This document shows positions 44,053 to 52,892 of a stretch of DNA of 64,000 bases, piece after piece (positions within the stretch are counted from its first letter, which is position 1; every line of letters begins with the position of its first letter). Position numbers and translations under genes: made by a program. The stretch spans positions 1-64,000 of the forward strand of contig JBBAUA010000014.1 in assembly GCA_040398465.1 (NCBI GenBank). Reading direction: 5' to 3'. Source of the stretch: UBA7672 sp040398465 (GTDB lineage: Bacteria; Pseudomonadota; Alphaproteobacteria; Caulobacterales; Hyphomonadaceae). The notes under the pieces are model-generated. The model saw only the letters and a list, made by a program, of their open reading frames with translations, was not told the DNA's origin and made no database searches.

Positions 44053-44646
44053 ATGTCTGCCGAACAAGCTCAACGCGAACCGACCATGGAGGAGATCCTC
44101 GCCTCCATCCGGCGGATCATTTCCGAGGAAGACCGTCCGTCCGACAGCGGCGGAGAGGTTCTCGACCTGCAGCCGCCGACCCCGCCGCCCGTCGAGGCCA
44201 AGGCGCCCCCGCGCCACGAGCCCGAGCCGGCGATCGCGCGTTCGCCGCCACCGCGCATTTTCGAACAACCTGATCCGCTGCCTTCGCGCGCGCTGGAAGA
44301 CGACCTGATGGTTGTCGAACACGAAGCCGAATACGAGCCGATGCCGGAGCCAGAGCCTGCTCCCGCACCGCAACCAGCACCGACACCCCAGGCAACCGCT
44401 CCGCAAGCCGAGTGGCGCCCAATGAACCAGGAAACGCTTACCAGCGAACCCGTCGCCCACCAGGCCGCCGGCTCGCTCTCGAAACTGATGGGCTCGATGC
44501 TCGTCTCCTCCGGCGCGACGCTGGACGATGTCGTGCGTGAACTCATGAAGCCAATGCTGAAGGAGTGGCTGGACGCCAACCTGTCGGCGATCGTCGAAGC
44601 CGAAGTTGCAAAGGAGATCGATCGCATCCGCCGCATGGCTCGCTAG
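44053..44646 (+). CDS. popZ: Polar organizing protein PopZ
   Basis: A 197-residue protein with the full PopZ layout. The N-terminal helix EPTMEEILASIRRIISEED binds client proteins, a central Pro/Glu-rich disordered region (about residues 40-125) follows, and the C-terminal oligomerisation region contains LDDVVRELMKPMLKEWLDANL and ends with EIDRIRRMAR. PopZ forms a polymeric matrix at the cell pole that captures ParB-bound origins and polar signalling proteins. The location between tolC and valS is conserved in Caulobacter relatives. The ATG at 44053 follows AGAGGA. Confidence 0.95.
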   Translation: MSAEQAQREPTMEEILASIRRIISEEDRPSDSGGEVLDLQPPTPPPVEAKAPPRHEPEPAIARSPPPRIFEQPDPLPSRALEDDLMVVEHEAEYEPMPEPEPAPAPQPAPTPQATAPQAEWRPMNQETLTSEPVAHQAAGSLSKLMGSMLVSSGATLDDVVRELMKPMLKEWLDANLSAIVEAEVAKEIDRIRRMAR

Positions 44647-44717
44647 GAGCCGCGGGGAACAGGCCGCATCGGCGGCATACAAGGACGTCGGACTGACCCA
44701 ACAAGCTTACGCCACAG

Positions 44718-44749
44718 GGCGCACCTTAACCGGTGCGCCTTTTGCGTTT
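44718..44749 (+). terminator. Rho-independent terminator of popZ
   Basis: GGCGCACC (44718-44725) pairs with GGTGCGCC (44732-44739) around TTAACC, followed by TTTTGCGTTT. It lies 72 bp after the popZ stop and 69 bp before valS. Confidence 0.88.
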
Positions 44750-44817
44750 CGGCCGCAGCCAGGCCGGGCAGGCGGCAGCCTGATGACAACCCAGCCGCCC
44801 CGCGTTATCCGCATCCC

Positions 44818-47664
44818 ATGATTGACGATCGTTTCGACCACAAATCCGCAGAACCCCGCCTCTACGAGGCCTGGGAAAGCTCTGGCGCGTTCAAGCCTTC
44901 GGGCGAGGGCGAGCCCTACGCCATCGTGATCCCGCCGCCGAACGTCACGGGCGTGCTGCACATGGGGCATGCGCTCAACAACACGCTGCAGGACGTGCTG
45001 ATCCGCTATCACCGGATGCGCGGGTTCAAGACGCTGTGGCAGCCGGGCACGGACCATGCCGGCATCGCGACGCAGATGGTCGTCGAGCGCCAGCTGGCGC
45101 AGGAAGGCAATGTCGGCCGCCGCGATCTCGGACGCGACAAGTTCGTCGAGCGCGTCTGGCAGTGGAAAGAGAAATCCGGCGGGTCGATCACCAACCAGCT
45201 GAAGCGCCTCGGCGCCAGCTGTGACTGGAGCCGCGAGCGCTTTACTCTCGACGATGGTCTCAACAAGGCAGTGACGAAAGTGTTCGTCGAGCTGTTCCGC
45301 GAGGGACTGATCTATCGCGACAAGCGCCTTGTGAACTGGGACCCGCATTTCCAGACCGCGATCTCGGATCTCGAAGTCGAGAACCGGGAAGTGAAGGGTC
45401 ATTTCTGGCACTTCAGGTATCCGCTCGCCGACGGCGCAACCTACCAGTTCCCGACGCAGTTCGACGAGCTGGGCAAGCCGGTCGTGTTCGAGGAGCGCGA
45501 CTACATCGTCGTCGCCACCACCCGTCCAGAGACGATGCTGGGCGATACCGGCGTCGCCGTGCATCCGGATGACGAGCGCTACAAGTCACTCATCGGCAAG
45601 ATGGTGAAGCTGCCGCTGGTCGGCCGCCTCATTCCGATCGTGGCGGATGAATATGCCGATCCCGCTCAGGGCTCGGGCGCGGTGAAGATGACGCCGGCGC
45701 ACGACTTCAACGACTATCAGGTCGGCAAGCGCAACAAGCTCGACACAATCAACATCTTCACGGACACGGCGCATCTCAACGACAACGTGCCCGAGAAGTA
45801 TCGCGGCCACGAACGCTTCGCGGCGCGCAAGATGGTCGTCGCCGACATGGAGGCGGAAGGCTTCCTGCTGCAGATCGAAGACAAGACGATCATGCAGCCG
45901 TTCGGCGACCGCTCCGGCGTGGTGGTCGAGCCGTATCTGACGGACCAGTGGTATGTCGACGCGGCCACATTGGCGAAGCCTGCAATCGAGGCCGTCGAAA
46001 AAGGCACGACGAAGTTCGTCCCCGAGAACTGGTCGAAGACCTATTACGAATGGATGCGCAACATCGAGCCATGGTGCGTGAGCCGCCAGTTGTGGTGGGG
46101 GCATCGTATTCCGGCGTGGTACGGGCCGGCGCTGACGACCGAGCCGGATGGCAATGGCGGGCACGCTGCGGCGATCGACTCGCTGGGCGACCTGCCGCCA
46201 AAATTCTTCGTCGCCTTCACCGAGGACGAAGCGCTGGAACATGCGCGGGCTTACTACGGCGACCGCAAGATCGAACTTGCCGGCGATCGGGATGCTGCGC
46301 GCCAGCAAATGCTGTCTGGCGATCACGAGCAGCAGGTCCGTCTATGGCAAGACGAAGACGTCCTCGACACCTGGTTCTCGTCCGCGCTGTGGCCGTTCTC
46401 CACGCAGGGCTGGCCGGAGCGCGATCCGACGGCGGAGGGATTCTATCCCGGCGCGGTGCTGGTGACGGCGTTTGACATCATCTTCTTCTGGGTCGCTCGC
46501 ATGATGATGCAGGGCATCCACTTCATGGGCGAAGCGCCTTTCAAGGACGTCTACATCCACGCGCTCGTCCGGGACGAGAAGGGGCGCAAGATGTCGAAGT
46601 CCCTCGGCAACGCCATCGACCCGCTGGAGCTAGTGGACGAGTTCGGCGCCGATGCGCTGCGCATGACGCTGGCCGCGATGGCGGCGCAGGGTCGCGACAT
46701 CAAGCTGGCGAAACAGCGCGTCGAAGGCTACCGCAACTTCTCTACCAAGCTGTGGAACGCGACGAAGTTCGCGCAGATGAATGGCTGTGCGCTGGTCGAA
46801 GGGTTCGATCCTTCGTCCGTGAAGCACACGCTGAACAAGTGGATCGTCTCGGAGGCCGTGCGCACGACGAAGGCCGTGGAGCAGGGTATCGCCACCTACC
46901 GCTTCAACGAGGCGGCGGGCGCGATCTACGGCTATGTCTGGAACGTGTTCTGCGACTGGTACATCGAACTCACCAAGCCGATCTTCCTCGGCTCGGACGA
47001 AGCAACGAAAACCGAAACACGCGCCACGGCGGCGTGGGCGCTCGACCAGATCGTGCACCTGCTGCACCCGTTCATGCCCTACATCACGGAAGAGCTGTTC
47101 CAGGAGTTCGGCAAGCCCATCGCCCGCAAGGGCCTGCTGATCTCGCAGAGCTGGCCCGCGCTCGATGAATCGCTGATCGACGCAAAGGCCAACGCCGAAG
47201 TCGAATGGGTGATCCGCCTGATTACCTCGATCCGCTCCACCCGCTCGGACCTCAACGTGCCCGCCGGCGCCAAAGTCCCGATGACGCTGGTCGGCGCATC
47301 GGCCGAAACGCAGCAACGCCTCGCGACCTATCAGTCGCTGATCGAACGCCTCGCGCGGCTTGAGTCCGTGACAATCGCGGCGACGCCCCCCAAGGGCGCC
47401 GTCCGCATCGTGCTGGACGAAGCAACCGCCTGCCTCGACGTGGCGGCGCTGATCGACCTCAAGGCCGAGATCGCGCGCCTCGAGAAGGAGATCGCGCGCC
47501 TGAAGGGCGAGATCGCGGGCATCGACAAGAAGCTGTCGAACGAACAGTTCGTCGCCAAGGCGCCGCCGGAAGTGGTGGAAGAGCAGCACGAACGGCGCGC
47601 GGCGGCAGAGGCGGCGATCATCAAACTGGGCGATGCGCTGGCGCAGCTGAAGGCTGCGGGGTGA
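44818..47664 (+). CDS. valS: Valyl-tRNA synthetase
   Basis: A 948-residue class I synthetase that charges tRNA-Val. The signature PPPNVTGVLHMGHALN (HIGH type) lies near residue 40 and KMSKSLGNAIDP near residue 591; the editing domain between them includes TTRPETMLGDTGVAVHP. The C-terminal coiled-coil tRNA arm (about 880-945: EIARLEKEIARLKGEI) is typical of ValS. Cytoplasmic, essential. It follows popZ after a terminator, so it has its own promoter. Confidence 0.98.
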   Translation: MIDDRFDHKSAEPRLYEAWESSGAFKPSGEGEPYAIVIPPPNVTGVLHMGHALNNTLQDVLIRYHRMRGFKTLWQPGTDHAGIATQMVVERQLAQEGNVGRRDLGRDKFVERVWQWKEKSGGSITNQLKRLGASCDWSRERFTLDDGLNKAVTKVFVELFREGLIYRDKRLVNWDPHFQTAISDLEVENREVKGHFWHFRYPLADGATYQFPTQFDELGKPVVFEERDYIVVATTRPETMLGDTGVAVHPDDERYKSLIGKMVKLPLVGRLIPIVADEYADPAQGSGAVKMTPAHDFNDYQVGKRNKLDTINIFTDTAHLNDNVPEKYRGHERFAARKMVVADMEAEGFLLQIEDKTIMQPFGDRSGVVVEPYLTDQWYVDAATLAKPAIEAVEKGTTKFVPENWSKTYYEWMRNIEPWCVSRQLWWGHRIPAWYGPALTTEPDGNGGHAAAIDSLGDLPPKFFVAFTEDEALEHARAYYGDRKIELAGDRDAARQQMLSGDHEQQVRLWQDEDVLDTWFSSALWPFSTQGWPERDPTAEGFYPGAVLVTAFDIIFFWVARMMMQGIHFMGEAPFKDVYIHALVRDEKGRKMSKSLGNAIDPLELVDEFGADALRMTLAAMAAQGRDIKLAKQRVEGYRNFSTKLWNATKFAQMNGCALVEGFDPSSVKHTLNKWIVSEAVRTTKAVEQGIATYRFNEAAGAIYGYVWNVFCDWYIELTKPIFLGSDEATKTETRATAAWALDQIVHLLHPFMPYITEELFQEFGKPIARKGLLISQSWPALDESLIDAKANAEVEWVIRLITSIRSTRSDLNVPAGAKVPMTLVGASAETQQRLATYQSLIERLARLESVTIAATPPKGAVRIVLDEATACLDVAALIDLKAEIARLEKEIARLKGEIAGIDKKLSNEQFVAKAPPEVVEEQHERRAAAEAAIIKLGDALAQLKAAG

Positions 47665-47675
47665 TGGGGACCAAC

Positions 47676-48659
47676 ATGCGCGCAGCGATTCTTGGTCTCT
47701 TTTCCCTGGTCGCAACAGCCTGCACGACAATGGAGACGCCCGTGGCAAAGCCCGAATGGACGCTGCTGATCCATGGCGGCGCCGGCGTGATGCGGCGCGC
47801 CGAGATGACGCCGGAAATGGATGCGGAGTATCGCGCCGGTCTGAACGCTGCTTTGGAGGCGGGCTCGCGTGTGCTGGCCAGTGGCGGGGCTGCGGTCGAT
47901 GCCGTGCAGGCGGCGGTGATCGTGCTGGAGGACAATCCGAACTTCAACGCAGGTCGCGGCGCCGTGCTGACGCGCGAAGGCGTGGCGGAGCTGGACGCCT
48001 CGATCATGGATGGCCGTGACCGGCGCGCGGGGGCCGTGGCGCAGGTGCGCACGGTGAAGAACCCGATCCGCGCGGCGCGCCATGTGATGGACAATAGCGG
48101 CCGCGTGATGTTCGCCGGCCCCGATGTCGACGAGATGGCGAAGGCGGCGGGGCTGGAGATCGTGCCGCCGGAGTATTTCATCACGCCGCGCCGGCAGGAG
48201 GCCTTGCGCCGTGCGATGGCGGGCACGTTCGAGCCGATGGACCGCTTCGGCACCGTGGGCGCCGTGGCGATGGACCGCGCCGGCAATCTTGCGGCCGCGA
48301 CATCTACCGGCGGCATGAACGCCAAGCCGCCGGGCCGCGTGGGCGACGCGCCGATCATCGGCGCGGGCACCTATGCCGACAATGCGTCGTGCGCCGTCTC
48401 TGCCACGGGCGATGGCGAATACTTCATCCGCGTCAGTGTCGCCCGCATGATCTGCGCGCGCGTCGCGATGCAGGACATGTCGGCGGAGCAGGCTGCCGAA
48501 GCGACGCTCGCCGAAGTGAAGGCGCTGGGCGGCACGGGCGGGGTCATCGTACTGGGCCGCGACGGCTCGATCGCGCTGAGCATGAACACCGAAGGCATGT
48601 TCCGCGGCCGCGCCGATGCGGGCGGCGCGCGCGAGGTGGCGATCTACGCCGACGAGTGA
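47676..48659 (+). CDS. Exported isoaspartyl peptidase / plant-type L-asparaginase
   Basis: A 327-residue Ntn-hydrolase (family T2). LLIHGGAGVMRR opens the enzyme; the autocleavage site is GTVGAVAMD with the catalytic Thr at about residue 191, then STGGMNAKPPGRVGDAPIIGAGTYAD binds substrate. An N-terminal signal, possibly lipoprotein type (VATAC), suggests a periplasmic enzyme, unlike cytoplasmic IaaA. It removes isoaspartyl residues from peptides or deamidates asparagine. The ATG at 47676 is chosen for its GGGGA site; ATG 47664 overlaps the valS stop. Interestingly, an isoaspartate methyltransferase-family gene lies nearby (41856). Confidence 0.85.
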   Translation: MRAAILGLFSLVATACTTMETPVAKPEWTLLIHGGAGVMRRAEMTPEMDAEYRAGLNAALEAGSRVLASGGAAVDAVQAAVIVLEDNPNFNAGRGAVLTREGVAELDASIMDGRDRRAGAVAQVRTVKNPIRAARHVMDNSGRVMFAGPDVDEMAKAAGLEIVPPEYFITPRRQEALRRAMAGTFEPMDRFGTVGAVAMDRAGNLAAATSTGGMNAKPPGRVGDAPIIGAGTYADNASCAVSATGDGEYFIRVSVARMICARVAMQDMSAEQAAEATLAEVKALGGTGGVIVLGRDGSIALSMNTEGMFRGRADAGGAREVAIYADE

Positions 48660-48660
48660 G

Positions 48661-48900
48661 ATGAATCTCCCCGTCGCGGATTTCATCTTCAGCAATCCGG
48701 ACTGGGTGACCCTGCCGGTCCGGATATCGGTCGGCAGCATCTTCCTGGTCCTGTTCCTGCTGTCGCTACGATACGGCCGCTCGGGCGCGATCAATGCGGT
48801 CAAGCGCTTTCGCTGGCCGATCGCCGCAACGCTCGCCATTGTGGCGGCATGGGGCATCTATGGATCCATCGTGCTGAACTCGCCCTCTGCGACTGGATGA
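48661..48900 (+). CDS. Small membrane protein
   Basis: A 79-residue protein with two predicted helices (about residues 20-38, VRISVGSIFLVLFLLSLRYG, and 50-70, WPIAATLAIVAAWGIYGSIV) joined by a basic loop. No family is recognised. It starts 1 nt after the stop of the asparaginase-like gene, so it is probably co-transcribed and coupled. Confidence 0.65.
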   Translation: MNLPVADFIFSNPDWVTLPVRISVGSIFLVLFLLSLRYGRSGAINAVKRFRWPIAATLAIVAAWGIYGSIVLNSPSATG

Positions 48901-48958
48901 ACAGAGCTTGTGAGCGCAGGCTCGCCAGCGCATGATGTCTCTCCCTGCGGAGACCCCC

Positions 48959-49894
48959 ATGCATAAACGCAAGCTTGGCGCTTCAGGCCTTGAAATCGCG
49001 CCGCTGGTGCTCGGCGGCAATGTGTTTGGCTGGACAGCGGACAAGGACACGTCCTTCGCCGTGCTCGATGCATTTATCGGCGCGGGCTTCAACGCCGTTG
49101 ATACCGCCGACGTCTATTCACGCTGGGCGCCGGGGCATCAGGGCGGCGAGTCCGAGACCGTGATCGGCGAGTGGATGAAGTTGCGCGGCAATCGCGACAA
49201 GGTGGCGCTGATCACCAAGGTTGGCAGCGAGATGCACGCCGGCAAAGGCCTCAAGGCGGCCTACATCCAGAGCGCGTGCGAAGCCTCGCTGAAGCGTCTC
49301 CAGACCGATCACATCGATCTCCACTTCTCGCACTTCCCCGACAAGGACACGCCAATCGCGGAAACGCTGGAGGCGCACGAGCGGTTGATCGAGCAGGGCA
49401 AGGTGCGCGCCATCGGCGGTTCGAACTATGATGCTGCGGGACTGACGCAGGCGATGGAAGCGGGCGATGGCAAGGCCCATGCGCGCTACACCGTCCTCCA
49501 GCCGCACTACAATCTTCTCGTGCGCGATCAGTACGAAGGAGCGCTGGAGGCTATCTGCGTCAGCGAGAATCTCGGCGTCATTCCGTACTTCGCGCTGGCC
49601 AGCGGATTTCTCACCGGAAAGTACCGCACCGAGGCCGACCTCAAGAAGTCTGCGCGCGGCGGCCGCATGAAGGACCTGTTGCAGGGCCGCGGCCCCGCCT
49701 TGCTGGCCGCGATGGATGGCGTCGCTGTCCGGCACAATGCGACCCTGGCGCAGGTGGCGCTCGCCTGGCTGATGGCGCGGCCGAGCATCACCGCGCCCAT
49801 CGCGTCCGCCACCAGCGTGGCGCAGCTGAACGAACTGACGCCGGCGGTGAAGATCAAGCTCACGGTCGAGGATATCCGGGAGCTCGCGCTGTGA
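48959..49894 (+). CDS. Aldo/keto reductase
   Basis: A 311-residue NADPH-dependent oxidoreductase with the TIM-barrel family order: LGASGLEIAPLVLGGNVFGW, catalytic DTADVYSRW (Asp and Tyr), LITKVG (Lys), LHFSHFPD (His) and IGGSNYDAAGL. The closest type is the Tas/YdhF-like general aldehyde or ketone reductase group. The ATG at 48959 follows GGAGA and aligns with the family start. The stop overlaps the GTG of the DoxX gene by 4 nt. Confidence 0.92.
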   Translation: MHKRKLGASGLEIAPLVLGGNVFGWTADKDTSFAVLDAFIGAGFNAVDTADVYSRWAPGHQGGESETVIGEWMKLRGNRDKVALITKVGSEMHAGKGLKAAYIQSACEASLKRLQTDHIDLHFSHFPDKDTPIAETLEAHERLIEQGKVRAIGGSNYDAAGLTQAMEAGDGKAHARYTVLQPHYNLLVRDQYEGALEAICVSENLGVIPYFALASGFLTGKYRTEADLKKSARGGRMKDLLQGRGPALLAAMDGVAVRHNATLAQVALAWLMARPSITAPIASATSVAQLNELTPAVKIKLTVEDIRELAL

Positions 49895-50319
49895 TCCTGA
49901 CGCGCTTCATCGCGCTGCGCGCACTCGACTTGCTTCGCCCCTTCGCATGGCTGGCGTTACGGCTTTATCTTGGCTGGTTCTTGGTTGTCGGCGTCTGGGA
50001 CAATGTTTCTTCGCCCGAGCGGATGGCCGAATTCGAGGCCTTGCTGCGCAGCCTGAACTGCCCGTCGCCGGAAATCGCCGCGCCCGTTTCCGTGTACGCG
50101 CAGCTGGCGATAGGCGCGTTGCTGATACCGGGGCTGTTCACGCGTCTTGCCGGGCTGCTGCTGATGGCCAACTTCGCTGTGGCCGTGGCTCTTTTCTTCA
50201 ACGCTGGCCTGGATGAAAGACAGATCTACGAGCCCGCCATCCTGATCTTCGTGGGCGCCTTGCTGGCGACGCATGGCGCAGGCTCGCTGTCGCTGGACCG
50301 CCTTCTGCTGCGCGATTGA
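49891..50319 (+). CDS. DoxX family membrane protein
   Basis: A 142-residue integral membrane protein with four predicted helices, including LALRLYLGWFLVVGVWDNV and YAQLAIGALLIPGLFTRLAGLLLMANF, the DoxX (PF07681) pattern. The function of most DoxX proteins is not fixed; some take part in thiosulfate oxidation or oxidative-stress membrane complexes. The GTG overlaps the aldo/keto reductase stop, suggesting coupling. Confidence 0.85.
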   Translation: MILTRFIALRALDLLRPFAWLALRLYLGWFLVVGVWDNVSSPERMAEFEALLRSLNCPSPEIAAPVSVYAQLAIGALLIPGLFTRLAGLLLMANFAVAVALFFNAGLDERQIYEPAILIFVGALLATHGAGSLSLDRLLLRD

Positions 50320-50360
50320 GCAGGGCAGTCTGCTGACAGGCAAGCCCGCGCAACAGCACG

Positions 50361-50957
50361 CTAGTTGCGTACGGCGCCGTCGAGCTTCGCGCCCTTCACA
50401 GCGACTTTGGGCTCCTCGATCGGCCTGTGCCCGACCGCGTGGACGACCGCATTGAACAGCAGGTAGCGCGCATCCGGGTCCTGTGCGGCTAGAGCGCTGA
50501 CCGGGCCGCGATAGACAATCTTCCAGCCGGCAGGATCAATGATGATGGCCTCGCCCGTCTGCGTGAATCCGAGATCGCGGACGACCGTCTGAGCCTCATC
50601 ATCGAGAATGGGAATCGTGCTGCCGAGTGCGTTGGCTTCCGCTGCGATCGTCGCGCGCGTGTCCACGGAGCTCGAGTTAAGGAGGAAGTATTCCGCCTTT
50701 CGGAAAACCGCCTTGATGCCTTCGAGTGACTGCACGGCTTCCCGGGAGAGCGGGTCGCCATTGACCTGCGTTGCGATCACAATGGCCGGCGCGTCGATCA
50801 GGCTGTGCAGTTCGTGCGGCGTCCCCGACTGGTCGCTCAGCGTGAAGTTCTCGACAGTTGCAGGAGGGCCTCCCGGCGCGGGCGGTTCGGCCAAGGCCGG
50901 CTGCCACATGGCGGCCATGCTGGCGGCGGCCAGTCCGATGGCGGCGGTCCGTTTCAT
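50361..50957 (-). CDS. Exported redoxin-fold protein lacking redox cysteines
   Basis: A 198-residue protein with a signal peptide (cleaved near ALAEPPA). The mature part matches residues 35-170 of the multidomain protein at 38261: VENFTLSDQSGTPHELHS, IVIATQVNGD, YFLLNSSSVDTRATIAAEA, STIPILDDEAQTVVRDLGFTQTGEAIIIDP. As there, neither a CxxC motif nor a peroxidatic cysteine is present, so it cannot act as a normal thiol peroxidase. The ATG at 50957 has GAGGA five bases upstream; ATG 50972 is an alternative. It is convergent with doxX. Confidence 0.78.
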   Translation of the reverse strand: MKRTAAIGLAAASMAAMWQPALAEPPAPGGPPATVENFTLSDQSGTPHELHSLIDAPAIVIATQVNGDPLSREAVQSLEGIKAVFRKAEYFLLNSSSVDTRATIAAEANALGSTIPILDDEAQTVVRDLGFTQTGEAIIIDPAGWKIVYRGPVSALAAQDPDARYLLFNAVVHAVGHRPIEEPKVAVKGAKLDGAVRN

Positions 50958-51148
50958 CACTATCCTCATCACGAGCGTCCTCCTGTCTCTGGTCGCGAGT
51001 GGCTTGTCCCGCCCCCACGAGAGACGCAGTCCGCCCCCGATGGGCCGGCCAGGCGTTGATCCAGATCAAGCCACCTCAATGCTCGGGTCTGGAGGCGTGT
51101 CGTCCTGGCGATCACGTGCTATGCGAGGCGCAAACGAGGAGGATCGCC

Positions 51149-52219
51149 GTGGACCTGCTGATCAACAAAAGCGCGCTGGCGGAATCGAAACTTGCCGACA
51201 TGCCGCTCGCGCCGCTGGCCGAGGGCGAGGCGCGCATGCGCGTGGACCTGTTCTCGCTCACCGCCAACAACGTCACCTACGGGGCGATGGGCGACTTCCT
51301 GAAATACTGGAATTTCTATCCGACTGCGGACGCGGGCTGGGGCCGCGTGCCGGTGTGGGGCTTCGCCACCGCCATCGAGAGCCGGTCGCCATCCGTCGCG
51401 GTGGGCGAGCGGGTCTACGGCTACCTGCCGATGTCCGACACGTTCACCCTGACGCCCGGCGAGCGCAAGCATGGCAGCTTCGCCGAGACAGCGCCGCATC
51501 GCGCAGGCCTCGCGCCGGTCTACAACAGCTATGTGCTCAACGCGGGCGATCCGCTCTATGCGGCGGAGACCGAAGCGCTGCAGGTGCTGTTCCGTCCGCT
51601 GTTCACCACGTCCTTCCTGATCGACGACTTCATCGCCGAAGCTGGCTATTTCGGCGCGCAGCAGGTGATCTTCTCCAGCGCCTCGGCCAAGACGGCCTAT
51701 GCGGCAGCCCAGCTGATGAAAGCGCGCGGCGACGTGAAGGTGATCGGCCTGACCTCGCCATCGAACGTCGCCTACACGAAGGAGCTCGGCTTCTATGACG
51801 AGGTCATCGCCTATGACGGCGTCGCGCAGATGGACGGCAGCGCGCCATCCGTCTTCATCGACATCGCGGGCAATGCTGGCGTGCGTGAGGCGGTCCATGC
51901 GAAGTTTGCGGACAAGCTGACGTACAGCTGTGGCGTTGGTGCGACGCATTGGGACGCGTTGCGGCCGGGCCAGGCGCTTGCAGGCCCGGCGCCGAAGATG
52001 TTCTTTGCGCCGGATGTGGTCCGCAAACGCATCACCGATTGGGGCCCCGCCGGGTTCCAGCAGAAGCTCTCCGAAGCGTGGCGCGCCTTCCTGCCGACTG
52101 CTGCGCGCACAACGCGCGTGGTGGAGGGAAAGGGCCTCAACGCCGCCGCCAGCGTGTTCGCCGACCTCGCCGGCGGCCGGGCCGATCCGCGTGACGGGCA
52201 TGTGGTGCGGCTGGCGTGA
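51149..52219 (+). CDS. DUF2855 family protein
   Basis: A 356-residue protein of the DUF2855 group, distantly like quinone oxidoreductases of the MDR superfamily: LTANNVTYGAMGDFLKYWNFYP, WGFATAIESRSPSVAVGERVYGYLP and a Rossmann-like half (QQVIFSSASAKTAYAAAQLM). The glycine motif of MDR enzymes is altered to SSASAKT, so nucleotide use is uncertain. The GTG at 51149 follows GAGGAGG, an excellent ribosome site; the open frame upstream lacks any family sequence. Confidence 0.82.
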   Translation: MDLLINKSALAESKLADMPLAPLAEGEARMRVDLFSLTANNVTYGAMGDFLKYWNFYPTADAGWGRVPVWGFATAIESRSPSVAVGERVYGYLPMSDTFTLTPGERKHGSFAETAPHRAGLAPVYNSYVLNAGDPLYAAETEALQVLFRPLFTTSFLIDDFIAEAGYFGAQQVIFSSASAKTAYAAAQLMKARGDVKVIGLTSPSNVAYTKELGFYDEVIAYDGVAQMDGSAPSVFIDIAGNAGVREAVHAKFADKLTYSCGVGATHWDALRPGQALAGPAPKMFFAPDVVRKRITDWGPAGFQQKLSEAWRAFLPTAARTTRVVEGKGLNAAASVFADLAGGRADPRDGHVVRLA

Positions 52220-52309
52220 AAGGCGCTCCTCGCGCTGAAACTGGTTGTCGCAACGATCTTCAGCCGCAGCCCACCCAATCCGTTAGCCTTTCCCGGCATA
52301 TCCTGCCCG

Positions 52310-52531
52310 ATGACCACCCGCATCGACGCCGTGATCGACCGCCTGCGCGAACTGCCGGAAGCCGAGCAGGATATGCTGGCGGGCGAGATCGAGGCGCTTC
52401 TGATGGAGCCAGCCTCTCTGCTCAACGCCGCCCAGTGGCGCGAGGTCGAGGACGAGATCGACACGGATGACGGCGTGCGCCTGCCGCATGCCGATGTCAT
52501 GGGCCGCATGCGCCAGAAATTTGGACGATGA
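52310..52531 (+). CDS. Type II antitoxin
   Basis: A 73-residue acidic protein, TTRIDAVIDRLRELPEAEQ at the start and ending MGRMRQKFGR. It sits 10 nt before a RelE/ParE toxin gene on the same strand, the usual order, and fits the small antitoxin class found with such toxins. It should bind and silence the toxin and probably its own promoter. Confidence 0.8.
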   Translation: MTTRIDAVIDRLRELPEAEQDMLAGEIEALLMEPASLLNAAQWREVEDEIDTDDGVRLPHADVMGRMRQKFGR

Positions 52532-52541
52532 GGTTCGGCCG

Positions 52542-52823
52542 ATGATCATCACCTGGCGCCCCCACGCGGCCGACGATTTCGAGGCCCTGATCTCCCAGTC
52601 GACCGCGGGCCATGTCGCCCATGCCTCGCGCGACAAGTCGCTGGTCGAAACCCGCATCCAGCAGCTGGTCCGCTTCGACCAGCTTGGCCGGAAAACCCGT
52701 CGTCAGGGCGTCCGCGAACTGCCGATCGAGGGCACGCCCTATGTCGTGGTCAGCAAGCGCCACGAAGACGAAATCGTTATTCTGCGGTTGTTTTCGAACG
52801 GGTCCGCCGTCCAGAGCCGATAG
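52542..52823 (+). CDS. RelE/ParE family toxin
   Basis: A 93-residue basic protein with the family fold: ITWRPHAADDFEALISQ at the start, VETRIQQLVRFDQLGRKTRR, GVRELPIEGTPYVVVSKR and the final strand EIVILRLFSNG. Target (gyrase or ribosome-bound mRNA) cannot be told. The ATG at 52542 matches the family N-terminus. Cotranscribed with the antitoxin. Confidence 0.85.
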   Translation: MIITWRPHAADDFEALISQSTAGHVAHASRDKSLVETRIQQLVRFDQLGRKTRRQGVRELPIEGTPYVVVSKRHEDEIVILRLFSNGSAVQSR

Positions 52824-52892
52824 AAAAGCTATTGGTCCGAACAAGCGCTTGTCACTTGCGAAAAGCCCGTTTTTGCCTTTTTAGCTAGGCGC

